This document shows, one piece after another, positions 49,201-62,100 of a stretch of DNA of 64,000 bases; within the stretch, counting starts at the first letter, position 1; every line of letters begins with the position of its first letter. Both the position numbers and the translations under genes were made by a program. Source of the stretch: Ptiloglossa arizonensis. Lineage: Eukaryota > Arthropoda > Insecta > Hymenoptera > Colletidae. The notes under the pieces were generated by a model. That model was not told the origin of the DNA and searched no databases. It worked only from the letters and a program-made list of their open reading frames with translations. The stretch covers positions 7,221,105-7,285,104 of the forward strand of contig NC_135052.1 of assembly GCF_051014685.1 (NCBI RefSeq). Reading direction: 5' to 3'.

Positions 49201-50370
49201 ACGTCTCATCTTGAGTCGACATCAATTTGAATTATTGTTAATTTCAAACAGGATCGTTTGTCACCCAGGAGATTAACCACCGAATCTCAATTCGGTATCT
49301 TTTCGCGGAGTACTCGTTCTACTCGATCTCGCATTTGTAAACATCGATAACATCGAGATTCGTTATCCGTTCCTGTTGTTCTACTTACTATCGGTCTGAA
49401 TTGTTAGTCTCTATTAACTCGTCATGGTGTCAAGGTACACTAATCGAGAATAGACGGACACGCTCTTTGCATCGAAAGCATGCAGTGATAACGCATCGGC
49501 TGCGAATTATTTGCACAATATACGGTATTCGAATCCAGATAGACGCGTAATTTGTAAAATAGTGCGAACTTTCGCTGAATGCAGCTGTTTTCGACCATTA
49601 TACTATTTTCTCACAAAGAATCCAATAACGAACCGTTCACGCAAATATTCTCCCGTATACTACGCAGAGATCGTAAGTTGCCAAGTTTCTACGAATTAAA
49701 CGATGGAGGAGGTAAAGAAACTTGCTCTTGCTCCGCCCAATCCCCACCAAGTATTGTTTTGGATGTTTGTAATTCGCTCAATTACGCACAAGTTACTTGT
49801 GCCAAAATGATCTTTTCCAACCATTTTTTTTTTCTCGCAATACCGATAAACAGTCCATTATCGAATTTATGATTCTTCGGACTGGTTTTCGAGTTTCGTG
49901 ATTAGCTAGGTGTTGGGTCGGGTGTGTTAGAATTGACACTTTTAAATACATTTAATTCAACAGAGTTGAACCTCGAGCAACCGGTTTAACCTGGAATCTG
50001 ACAAATCGAACAAATCGAGGCTCGGAGAGAAATTAAAACACTATCGAACTTTAATCCTTTCGAGTGTCAACGTTCGACAAAACAACCAATTACGCGCTCA
50101 CCGTATTAAACGGTGAAACGATTTTCTGCAACGTTAACAAATGCGATATTGACTTCGTATTTCTTGAAACTACCGTGTAAAAACGTAGATTCAAGTTTTC
50201 ACGATGGTTCCCGTTTCCAAAGTATAGTTACGTTTCACGTAGAAAACTTTCGATTATCGTTCGAATTATTTTCCATACCGTTGATCATTTTGACGAGGTT
50301 CGCGCGGATACATTAGCGAAACGGACTTTGCGCAATGTATTAACAACGAATAACGTTCAAAAATCACTTA
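46270..50370. other. Gene-poor AT-rich stretch
   Basis: No supported gene or element. Short frames at 46421-46661 and 48396-48642 overlap on opposite strands without domains. An A-run lies at about 47514-47526. A GTTAATAAGTTTTATC word near 46972 is faintly mariner-end-like. Confidence 0.45.
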
Positions 50371-50478
50371 CACGGAAATAGGACGAAGACACAAAGGGAA
50401 CGAGACTAGCAGCAGGAAACCCTCGACCGTGGCCCTGTATCGGTACAAACTGCTACGAGTAGGTGAACACGTACGTAG

Positions 50479-50757
50479 TTAAACTATATCGTGAGCGAAA
50501 ATAGGAGGAAACGAGGTTGTTACACCTCGTGCTGGGGAATCCGCTTTGAAATCTCGGCTGTCCATAGGACGCGGGGTGTCGCTTAGAATTTGCGGCACGA
50601 GCTGGAAAAAATCCAAAGACGAAAACGACGTACGCTCTAGACGTACAAAAACGAGCCAAGAGAACCTGGACTCAACGCAGGGATAGCTGTAGAGGGGAGT
50701 AAGAGGAACAACCGGGCCGAATACACCAGAGATTGAAATACACAGAATAAATTTCAA
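50479..50757 (-). CDS. Candidate coding frame or terminal exon, unknown
   Basis: A minus-strand frame is open for 92 codons from a TTG (about 100 from the previous stop). Its second half is preceded by an excellent acceptor (ttggattttttccag) and reads LVPQILSDTPRPMDSRDF then KADSPARG, before TAA. This stretch has protein-like, mixed codon use. The N-terminal half (KFILCISISGVFGPVVPLT) resembles a signal peptide but lacks an ATG. Further left on the same strand a CCGT|GTAAGTGAT donor has its intron starting at 50371. No family is recognised, and the alternatives are a 5' UTR or a chance frame. Confidence 0.18.
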   Translation of the reverse strand: MKFILCISISGVFGPVVPLTPLYSYPCVESRFSWLVFVRLERTSFSSLDFFQLVPQILSDTPRPMDSRDFKADSPARGVTTSFPPIFAHDIV

Positions 50758-51251
50758 GCACCGAACGCTAACGTACCCAGTGATTTAATTAAAGATGCAT
50801 TGCGCTTTGTTTCCGAAGTTGAATGGAATCCGTCGTTGGTTCGAGCGTGCCCTCCTCCTTGATTACGTCGACCATCGATCCATCGTCTTCATTTTTTATC
50901 CGCCATTTTTTACCCGAACTCATACGTCGTCATTGAAATCACTTGATCGAACTCGTCCCGATGCCTCGTTTGCCACCGACTTGCGCGATTCTTTCTCACA
51001 CTGTCGGCCAAAAGTGTACAAGGCCGCAACTTTGGCGATTTCTGAATCGTGGTCAAAATGTGAATGAAAAAGACTGTAACGAATTCCTAGAGTCGACGCG
51101 AAAAAGGAATCGTATCAAAAAATACGCCAGCCGATATAGAATTACCAATCTTGGATCATAAGGGTACAAAAGACACTCTTTGAAAACGAACAATGTTCCA
51201 AGAAGGCTCGGAAAGAAGATGTATAATTGTTTCACGTCCGTAAAATGAAGT

Positions 51252-51327
51252 GGGTATTCGATAAAATGAACAAATTTCATTTTTATCGACATAAATAAAG
51301 CAAAAGTAAAATTTTAATCGAACAACC
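51252..51327. mobile_element. Tiny inverted-repeat element, 76 bp, mariner-like
   Basis: The left arm gggtattcgataaaat (51252-51267) and the reverse complement of the right arm (51311-51327, ggttgttcgattaaaat) agree at about 14 of 17 aligned positions. The right arm atcgaacaaccaag repeats a word found at 1018-1031. This looks like the two ends of a mariner-type MITE with almost no interior. Confidence 0.35.
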
Positions 51328-51329
51328 AA

Positions 51330-52989
51330 GAATTTCAATCTGTACGGTCGCAAAAATCAAAATAGATAATTATGTACACGTTTCGACTATTTTTGTAATG
51401 AACATATGTGAACCGGATCCATAATTAGAGATTTAGCAAAACCTGCAATATAAACAGTAAACGTAAAATAATAAGTTAAATAATACGTTGTTTTTATCTC
51501 CTCCTCCTCCCCCCCACACACACAAAAAAAGAGTACGTTTGGCTTTGGTAAGTGAAATTTAAGAGCATCTTATTTTACCACATCAAACAGAGTATATTTA
51601 CTCTTTTAAGAGTGCGGTTGGTAACTCTACCCACCACTTACTCTAATAGAGAAGTTTCCTTTACTACGTTCAATGATGACTGCAAGAGAATTAAACGCAT
51701 TGTATATAGTACCGAAGCCTGATCGAAGGACAATTGTATACGCGTTACATTCATAGATAAAAAATAAATTCAAGTCTTGGTACCTTAAGCGGGATAGTCC
51801 CACTGATAATTTGAAATTAAAAATTATACAAAATTTGTAAAAGATAATTAAAAAGGACGAAAATTACACACTATTTCAAATACTACTCCTCGATAAATGT
51901 CACAAAATCGGTCAATCCGGAAAACAATTGAATTTTAATAAGTATGGTAGACGATTTTACTCCAAGAATCGACATATCTTATTTATACAACCTTCAGCTG
52001 CTGAGATTAAATAAACATAAAACTTCTATCAGGGTAAAAATTCAAACTGTTAACGAAGAGTTTCCAATTTTTGAATAATTGAAATAAAGCAGAGACGTGT
52101 GGCTCTCGTTTACGGAAAAACAGGGTGGATAGCCAAACGATACCATGAGAATAACTCCTTATCGATAGTTTTGAGCAGCCGGATGTTTCAACCATAAACA
52201 TATGAAATATACAAATGCTCTCGATCGAATTACCTAGTCTTATTTTATAAGAAAAACTAAATAATACCACGCAGCTAATACGAGTATTGTTTAAAGTTGT
52301 GTAGAAAATGGAGATGAGTTTTCCGAATCTTTCGAATCAACTCTGCCCGAAGTTCTTATTTTTCTTAATACGTGCTAAGAAGTGGGAACAACACCTATAC
52401 CTCCAAAATTACTATCTACGTATTAAAGACGCCGAGCTAACAAATGGTACGGCAGTAAACTGCCATCATAAAATAAATATTAAATGTCTGTCCGCCATAA
52501 AAGGTAACAATAAGCCAGGTGGTCTCGTACTTTCGGTCGATAGAAGCACTTTCTTCGTCGCGAAAGTAAAATTACAGACGACAATTAAATTCCATTTATT
52601 GGGAGATTGAAACTGAAACGAAGAGTTTATTTAATAAATTGTGTTCCAACTTGACGAAACTGACGTAAACCTCTCGCGATGCAATGGTAAGAATCTCGTG
52701 TTTGATACAATAATAAGAAAGTTTACTCCAATAACGCGAGCGAATAATGGAATCTCGATAAACTAATCGATATTTTCTAAATATCGTGTTCGGTTTTCTT
52801 GCCACCGACCGACACGAACGAAAACCAATTCGTTGAATCTATGGGGACGCATTTATCACCTACTCGATACATGACCTCTCAACGATGTTTGCGGTTCTTT
52901 TAATCCAGGTGGCGTATCCACTTGAATTAATTGAACGCTGAGACAGTTCGTTTAAATACAGCAGAAGAAACAAATGTACAAGTAGGATC

Positions 52990-53026
<37 letters not shown>

Positions 53027-56000
53027 AGAGAGATTATTCAGCTATATCATTTTGTATTGCAAATTGAATCCAACGCAGCGATATTTTTATTTTTTAAGCA
53101 CATAACGAAACGTTTGCTCTCCGCGATCCATGCGAATCACACGGTGAACAATTTCAAGTGAAATCAGTATCGAAGCATCGAACCGTTGAATAAAAGCTAC
53201 GGCTGAATTCGAATTGTATATATTACTGAAAATTTAAGCCCTCGTCAATTAAAACATTCTCCGTTAATAAAAACTCACGGGACAGATGAAAATACGTGCA
53301 ATTTCGAATATCGTGCAAAAATATGTTTATTCGGCAATGAAGCGTAAAAACACGCTGAAAATGTTAAAATGTTACGATGAATGAAAAATTCCTCCTACAT
53401 CGCGATTTTATTTTATGGAAAAAAGATTCTCATAATACGCGAAACGACAAGTCGCGTTCGGCGCCGTGTCTCTTCCAATTTGAATTTAAAATTGTCCTCT
53501 CTTCCATGCAAAACATCACGAAACAAACATACGACATCGCTGTGGTAAACGCACCGATCGCCCCTCTCCAAAGTTAAGTCAAAAGCAACAGACTCGAATG
53601 CCCGAAGTGGAAAAGCTCAATGTACGGATATTGTACACTTTGGTGCAACACCGATAACGCAGGAACGAGAAAGAGAAAGATTTATGGTTGTCTAGCTACG
53701 GTCTGACAGATAAGAAATAAGTACCGCAATAATGCACGTAACGTCTGCTCGTCATTAATGCGGCAGGAACGCCGGCAGCATTCCAAGCGACTGCGGTCAA
53801 CTGCTATCTATTCTTTCTTGTTCCACTGGTATTACAGGATATAGGCGCTTTATACAAGAGAGAGCCCCCATCCAATCCCCCACATTCGTAGGTCATGAAT
53901 GCGAGACGGAGGTGCTCGGAGGTGAATGCAATACAGACACGTTGGCCCTCAAAATTAACTCACGGCCTTCTTTTCATCATCATTGTAAACATCGCGACGA
54001 CAACCCAAATAATATTATAAACGTATTGTTAAATGTTATTCTAGAGTGAAAGTATCATATGCAGATCTTGTTTCCATCATTTTTTGGTGGAATTTTCTTT
54101 TTAGCAGCGAAAGAAAAACATTTTCGTTCAGTTGTTATTACAAAAGGAAGAATAAGTGTTCAATATTTTAACTGCATTCCTTTTGTCTCGAGTTATTGGC
54201 AATGGCACGTCGCACCCAATCTGTCTAACTTTGGCACCGAGCCCCTTTAGCACTTCTGCTCTACAATTGTTTAATTATCTTACTTTCTCGAAAGACTGTA
54301 TTGTTTGATAAAAATATCCTAGATCCCAAGATCCCTAAAATACTACGTAAACTAGAGCACATTATGTAAGATATTAAACTTTCGAAACATTGGATATAAA
54401 TCCGAAGTTAAAATATTCAAGAATGAGATATAAATATGTGGGTCTTTTGAATTACCGCGCAGCTTTTAAGTACACTATACTACCTAACAAAATTTCAGGT
54501 ATCAATTAATGTCAAAATTAAACGTTTCTTTTGCTCTTAACTATCGATATATAAATATATAAAAGGTTTCCTTTTTATTTTTTGACCAGTAGGTGCAAGA
54601 TATTTTGATCCTCGCTTTAGGTATTAAATTATTCACTCGAAACTCTGTATCGTGCTGTAACAATACCTTGTACAGTAAAATCTCCGAAACGAACACGATA
54701 ACTTAAAGAAAAATTTGTATATTCCGTATCAATTATCATGGGTGATTTTTCATAGAACTAGTCATATGAACCCTTTGAAAAAAAAAGTAGAAAGTTCGAA
54801 TAGAATAGTGGAATAATTCAATGCGAAAACAAGCGTAGAATTCTTTTTACTCGAGTAGACGACCATCGATTTAAAAACATAGAAAGAAGAACTCGATACA
54901 GGATTGGAAAATGTGTTCTATGAAAATAGAAGAATTCGTGTAACTAAAAAAATGTTAAACTTAACCAAAACAGCTTCTCGCAAAGAGTGAGGAATTACAT
55001 TCTTTACATATTATCGCATACCCGACTGTAATTATTAAAATTACTGTATTAATGAATTTTTATCGTTACACTCGTAAGAAGATCATTAATCAAGAGCAGA
55101 ATTTAATACGCTACATTTTAAATGGAGTGGAAGTAATCAGCGATACTTTCGTTGTTACAACAGCTTTAATGAATTACACCAGTCCGACGAATCAATCTTG
55201 TAGTACATTAAATTTTTTTCACGAACACGACAACCACACCCAAAGTAGTCAATGTGCAACGATAACCCAGCTAATGATACACATAATTTAAATTAGACTG
55301 ATCGCGCGCGTTAAACGGATCGGTTTGGTCATATTTTAAAATCGAAATATTCGTACAAGATTAATTGCACGAAATAGCGAATTTTCAAGGCAACGTTTCT
55401 TAAAATTTACTAAGTAAACGCGAGGCGATACTTGTATATAACGACGCGTGACTTACGCTGTAGAACGCACCAAGTAAAAAGTAACAAGAAAGAAAACACA
55501 AGATAAATTACCATATAATTACGACATCATTGTGTGCTGCGACAAGAACTATGACTGGCAAACAGGCAATGCTTGAGTAATCGTGGGGTGAAAATTGAGG
55601 AAGCCGTAATATTGATAATAATATCTAGACGTTCGTATATCTAGGCGTGTACTCGCGGATATTATGTACACGTAATTGTAGCAGCAATCGTAGAATTGAT
55701 GGTACAAATGGTGAATATACAATTTACTATTAAGCATTACACATTCAAGAAGACTAAATCTGAAGTTGAGCGATACTAGAAACTGATTAGACCTGCAGTA
55801 ATGTTTTCTAATTGAATGTGAAGAAAATTTGTAGAGGGAAGTGTTGCAAGGTTTAACAATGTCTATTCTTCTATTGCCATACCTTTAAAAGTGCCCTTTG
55901 TTTTCACTGTCACCGTAATACATATTTTTCTATACAAATCCATTATTTTCGTTCTATATATGCAATTATTATATTTAAAACTAACGTCCAAACAATTGCT

Positions 56001-56570
56001 AACAGGTTTGCACAGTCTGTTTATTAAATACAATATTAAAAATATTTCCTTTCGAAGCATCGGGGTACTCATTTTGCGATGATCTATTGGGCTTTTATAC
56101 ACGGAATAACGAGATTTGGATTTACATGAAAAAATATACGGTTCTATTTGAGAACTACGAGAAACGAGGGAGCGTGTGCTTCCTCGCTTAAAAAAGTGCA
56201 ATTTTCCAGGTGCATCGATGCATCTTTTGAAAGGAATATAGTCTCCGGCAGATATACCTTGTTATATAAACCGTGCAACAGTTCCCTTTATTACGTTTCT
56301 TCGTATTCAGGTAGTAGAGAGCCTAGTTAATTTCTAGAATTAACTCCTACAATTAGTTCGAATGAGTGGTTCGTTGTTATTTTGAAAATGAACACGTCTC
56401 TGCGAACGCTATCTCGAAACGTTACTTACATACCAAATCGTAAAGTTCGAGAAGCATTTTGTATGCAGTCTCGGTCTGTTCCGATTCAAGCTTGACGTAG
56501 TCAAGTTAATCCAAGTACACCGGCACATTTTCATCGTTTAATTATATTTTATCTCCAGAAAAGAAAACGA
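51330..56570. other. Gene-poor AT-rich stretch
   Basis: Nothing supported apart from the GA microsatellite at 52992. A CT/CA-rich tract lies at 51498-51530. A 100-codon plus frame at 52308-52610 has no recognisable domain. The sequence around 53.4-54.0 kb is slightly GC-richer and featureless. Confidence 0.45.
52992..53020. repeat. (GA)n microsatellite, about 29 bp
   Basis: A pure GA run followed by aaaaagagagag. A frame crossing it gives an Arg-Glu run and is not coding. Confidence 0.95.
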
Positions 56571-56575
56571 TGCGA

Positions 56576-56600
56576 TGCATACGGTGCATACGGTGCATAC
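56576..56600 (+). repeat. Short tandem 9-mer (TGCATACGG, about 2.8 copies)
   Basis: The unit tgcatacgg is repeated head to tail: two full copies plus seven bases of a third. It is preceded by the related word gatgcgatgcat. Confidence 0.85.
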
Positions 56601-57289
56601 AGCGAAAAGATTTTTTATACGTTCAGTGTACAGTAATAATACTACTGGTAAATATACTGTTTCAGAACAATTTACAAAATTTGAAAGAAGTAATTCAGTG
56701 TACAGGAAACGTACAAAACGAAACAAAATGTCAACCAAAATTAATAAACGCGTTGCATGTAAATACGTTAAAAGAAAGCAATGAAAAAAAAAAACACGAG
56801 CAACGCGTCACTATGTCACCATTAGACGTATCTCTGATAACGCAACAAAAATTCCTACAATTCAGCTGAAACGCATTACCGTTACCAAGTTACTAAATTT
56901 CTATATATTTCGAGTTTTACAAAATACATTTAACAAAGACTCGTTAGAAAATCTTTACGTCAGAGATTATGCGTCTAACGAAAGCAAAGGCGAAAGCTTT
57001 TTGCGAGCATGAAATGTGCATAGAAATGGATCCTAAGATACCAATTTGGAAAGGCAGGACTGTGCATGCGCTGTTGAATATTGCTCGTCCAAACGTCACC
57101 CAAGTCGACGTTCCGAAGTTACCAAACTCGCGAACAAAGGAGAAAAGAAACAAAATCGAGGTAACATTGCCGCTATTTCCGAAACGCGAAATGTACACGC
57201 GGCTGGTATACTCTCTGCTCACGTCTGCGACATCACGCGAAATGAATTCAAATCATCCAACGTATAACACGAAGTAACGTCGAGTAACG

Positions 57290-58402
57290 TTATATCAAGA
57301 GGGAGAGTCGATGGATGGGCAAAAGACGCGTCACAAAATGGCCAGAAAATCGCTTCTCCGCGATTACCGCGAGGTAGTCGTGTTTTTTATCACGTTCAAC
57401 GAAGCAAGTTAAAACTCACAACGCACGTAACGAACGGATTTGAAATTTCGCAAGGTCCCCGGGGTCGATCGACAGAGATTAGAAATGTTAAAGAAGTCTC
57501 GTACGAATGGACGAAAAGAGGACCGAACTCGCAACACACGAATGCTCGTTATAGGAAACAAGAGAGCGTGTAATCGCAGGGTCTTGGCTTACATTCGGAC
57601 AATGCCCCGTTTGTCACCAGATACCAAGCACGTTCGTACTGCAAGCTATTGGAATTCCCAGCGTTATCTTCCTAACGATCAAACACGAGCACGCGCTCGC
57701 ACGTCCTAACTACGTAGATAAAGAGGGAAGAGATCGTGACGTCAATTTTTCGCAACACGTAATAACCAAAACGACCATCGACGTTACTCGCCAAACTCAA
57801 AAGAATGTCGCTGCATAACTCATAAGCTCCTACGTGTACACCTGTTTATGTAGGTCGCGCATAGCGTGCCTTGTCATTCGTATGGTAACTGGGTTATTCG
57901 GTAGCAAGCGGGTTGGTATCCCCGTTAAGAACGATCAAAATCAAAGAAATTACAAAGCGCGTCAGTACCGACCGCGCAGCCTAAAAGAGAACTAGAACGC
58001 CAAGGTCGTGTATTCGTTTCGGGAAACCTTTAATCTCAGCGATTAAGCATAACTTTGTCAAGAATATATAGGTTCATCGTCTCTCGTGGACGACGTATGA
58101 CGGGTAAATCTACTATTATCGTGTTTCCACGTCTGACCACAAGCTGAATATTTCGTACGCGCGAGATGTAAACAAAACGCTCGACAATAGCTTCGGTCAC
58201 GGTGACCGCGGGACGTGTCGATAAACTCCTTTCTCCTACGCCAGGCGTCTCTTTATCGACAGCTCCGAAAAGGCACGCGGTCGTACCAAAATGCTAGAAG
58301 CGCGAAATTAAACCGGAGACGACGTCCTTTGGGGAAATTCACGGCGACAGTAGCCACGAGGGACGTCGCAATACGTGTTGGCAACAAACAGAATTGACTT
58401 AC
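57290..58402. other. CpG-rich stretch left of the first-exon candidate
   Basis: GC and CpG content are raised, and a plus frame at 57440-57709 is open for 89 codons with a basic, unrecognised product. If the 58403-58860 exon is real, this is the start of its first intron and may hold regulatory DNA. Confidence 0.3.
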
Positions 58403-58860
58403 CTAACAGTTAATCGGCCAGGGGGAACGTCCTCGCAGTAATCTCGACGGGCAACGCTTTCGCCGTAGCATTCACACACTTCTGCACACTGGACACACGC
58501 GAACGGAAACGTGTCAGCAAACAGGTACACACGGTCGTACGCACCGAACAGGGTGAGAACCTCTTCGTGTTCTTAACTACGGCGCACAAAAAAGAAAAAC
58601 GCACGAGAACGTCCCGCGAGCCGGTGAAACACGACGCGTCGTTGACAGCTGACAAGTTCACACCGCGAGCGAATCGAGATACATCGAACACTCGCAATTT
58701 TCTCGATACTCGCACGCCGAAAGACCGGCTTCGACTGTCGAGCGACGCTTGACTCGGCCTGCTGATCGTCGCTGCTCTCAACGACACGCGGACTACGCAC
58801 CCTCTCTTGCGTCTCTCCTCACGGCTCCGACAACGGACCACGACTACGCTATCTTTCCCT
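58403..58860 (-). other. Candidate 5' UTR first exon, minus strand
   Basis: On the minus strand a near-consensus donor TTAG|GTAAGTC has its intron starting at 58402. The 450 bp before it are strongly CpG-rich with GTGT- and TTCG-rich leader-like texture, the composition of insect first exons. A 143-codon minus frame covers much of it (58410-58841), but it is rich in Arg, Ser and Val and has no domain, as expected of a GC-rich leader. The start site is probably near 58.8-58.9 kb, where tatatcgg words occur on that strand. Coding exons would lie to the left; none was recognised, so the first intron may be long or the gene may be noncoding. Confidence 0.4.
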
Positions 58861-59159
58861 CTCGGCCGATATATCCCTACTCCGCGTCACGACCCCCGAC
58901 GAGCCGCGAACCCTCTCGAGCGGTGCCGAACGGATCAACGTGCATGCGCCGACCACAGAACGCGCGCCGAATGAATTTGAACATGACTCTTCTTCCATCG
59001 AGATATCTGATATTCTCATCGCACAATGGGACAGAATTCAACTGTAGCACGACAAACATAATTCAACGATTTTCACAAGAAACAATTTCTTCAAGTTTTC
59101 TGCTTGTTACGATTATTTGTTATCGGTACGATAACTTATCAAAAAGAAACAACTTTTAA

Positions 59160-62100
59160 CCTAATTAATTACTATCGCTAGAAATAGTAGTATCTTTTAC
59201 ACTTGTGACTAGTAGTATACTAGTATAAGTCAAAGGATTTTATAACCAAAACATTTTGTATATGTGTGGACTTGTTAGTGCAGTTTTAAAGCACTATTGT
59301 TTTATAGCACCTCGGCTATTTAGTGTCTAAGGACGTCTTTTAAATCTTCCTAAAATTTGTCTTATTCTTTTGATCGATGAAATGTAACGAATATTCTATT
59401 TTATTAAAAATGACTCGTACCCCTAGGGCTCCCAAAAGAATAAATGTATTCGAAAGTATAAAATATCATGAATAATATTGAACATACTTAGTTAAATGCT
59501 AACTACATTTGCAAGTGCAAATTCCAGTGCTGCCAGTAAAAGTTCGATGCTAAAAGTGCTGATAATATTTTAACGGAAAACTTACTTTTAATACTTAAAA
59601 ACAAAGATTCTTGAACGCTCGATCTGTTTCCAGTTCCCGTTAAATAAATGAAATTTAAACAGCAAAAAGATTTTACCGACGATTTTCTCCTGTTCATCGT
59701 GCATACAAACTTAACACGATTATACACTATCTGACCTTGTTTCTCTGGCCAGAAGCTCCCGTACCACCTCGGCTGTTATTAATCTCTTCGATGAACCAAT
59801 TACCCCCGTCGAAACCGTTCGAACTGTAAGCAGCTTAAATATTTCCACGTTGGAGTTTACTCGGTTCGTACTTCCAAAATTTTCTTAATGTCGCGTCCTA
59901 CCGTGGTATTAACGCTGAGGCCCGATCCAATTATCAGTGGACGTAAAGTAAATTCACAATTTGCCACCGCGTACGCGCGTACATACTAACGCGAAAGAAG
60001 ACGCGCTGTCGAGTGTCCCGGGGCGGTTAACCATCCGTGTTGCCGTGACGAAAGAAATCGAGCCATTACGAGCGAGCCGTTCCGCAGATTTAAATTCTAA
60101 TTCGAGGTCGGCGATGGTAGGGCTCGGTTAAGTTCGCTAGGCGAGGCGAACTAATGCCTCCGCCAGCGAGGCCCCCGAAGGAATTTGTAAATTCGACGGT
60201 GGAAGTTTTAATCGTCCATCAGGGAAGAAACGAGGAGCACGAACTTTTCGCATAATAATTCTTTCCTACCTTTCCCGCGGTGAGACCACTTCCGTCCCTC
60301 TGCTCCACCGACTGGGAAAACGAGTAGAAACGATTCGCGTACGCGAATGAATATTCCCTGTAACTTCGAGTCCCCTGGTGAAATAACCTTGGGAGACTTC
60401 TTTTTTATCATGACTCCGTCCACCGACCAACGTATCATCGTGGTAATATTTTCAACTTTTAAACGCTGCTGCGATGCGCGTTAAATACGCGAGAACCGTC
60501 AAGACCTTCGAACCCGATACATCGGTTTATTGTGCGCAAAACATACACCGCAAATGTTTCATATCCGTATTTACACGTGGCCCCCATTAATGTTAATTCG
60601 TGCCATTTGAGGAAAATACGGCACACCAAACGCATCCTCTCCTCTTTCTAGGGCGAGTTTCTAGTTGTCGCGCGGTCGAAACGTGCGTGGTTTCTACCAT
60701 TGTGTTTTAGGCTACATACTAGTGTATGTGAAATAAAAAAAAATACTTTCTCACCGGTCCCGCAATAGTTGAAGTTTAAACTATCAATTATTAAATATGT
60801 ATCGCTGCATTTTGAAAATAAATTCCGATGCGTGTAACCCATACGCGACGTATTAAAAATCGTTTATTAATCCACTGATTAAACTGCTATTTATCGAATA
60901 CGTGTTGTAACATTTTGAGAATAAATACCAGCCTATATATGTAATCGTATGCTTTACACATCTTATTTATAACATATTATATTACATCATATGCACACAA
61001 ACATATTGAAATGCAATACTGCATTTAATCAATAATGATAAACTGTTAATTGAACGTTTATTTATTACGAGGTATAAATAATGCTTGACAACTACTAGAA
61101 ATTTCTCGAGAAAGAGTAGATGCATTTATCGTGCTGAATCCCCTCGAACGAGAAAAATTAATGAAACCTAATGTAATGACGGAAGCTCGAAAGATCCGTC
61201 TTGAGTAGACAATCTTTTTCTACCATCTATTGACCGATATAATGCCTTACCTTGCAGAACGCATCTGAAACATACCGCTAAAGAAGTCGGTTACATTCTA
61301 GGTCTACAGAATTCTCACCTATACATCTCATGAGCTGGAATTTGAACACGAATCGTTTCAACAGTTTATTATCAAACTGAACTATACTTTCAACGTGATA
61401 CTAAAAGTAAAAACCTACATTTTGAATTTGAATGTTACTGGTCACTCGTTTTCGAGATACATAGAATTATATATAACGTAAACGTAAATTTCATGGTCGA
61501 TGAAACAGAAGCAAGTATCTATTAGATCTCAAAAAAACGGAAAAGAAAGTCTTACATAATGTTTTTCTAAAATTAACATTTATAGCTACAAGTACCATTC
61601 TTGCTTTATAAAGAAAGAGAACTCAAAAAGAAATCAGTCGGTCTAAGAAACACATCGAAAAATAGTAAACAACACATCTTAAAGACAATTCACTTCATTT
61701 TATACGTTTCACACTTTTACAGATTCCTCCTCCCTAAAATTAATATTCGAAAAGAGCTGCTCTACAAAAGTTTTATTTAAGATTCAGAATTGAAACCTCA
61801 ATCTCAGCACGAAATAATCAATATTTTATACATCATGTTTGAATACGTACATTCTGTATGAATTTTGTGCGCAGATTCGTTGGGAAAGCGGTAAGAGGTT
61901 TTGTGACATAATCCCAAAGGAACCGAAACAGCGATTGCAGATCCTAAACCATGGATATGTTCCTAAGTGATGTAGGGAGATTTTAATTCTAAAATACAGT
62001 CATAAAAGTACTATTACATTTCGCTACGATTTGCAAATTCATCTGGAGATTTACTCCTGCATGAAATATGACGAAAAAGCATCGACGAAATTTCATAAAT

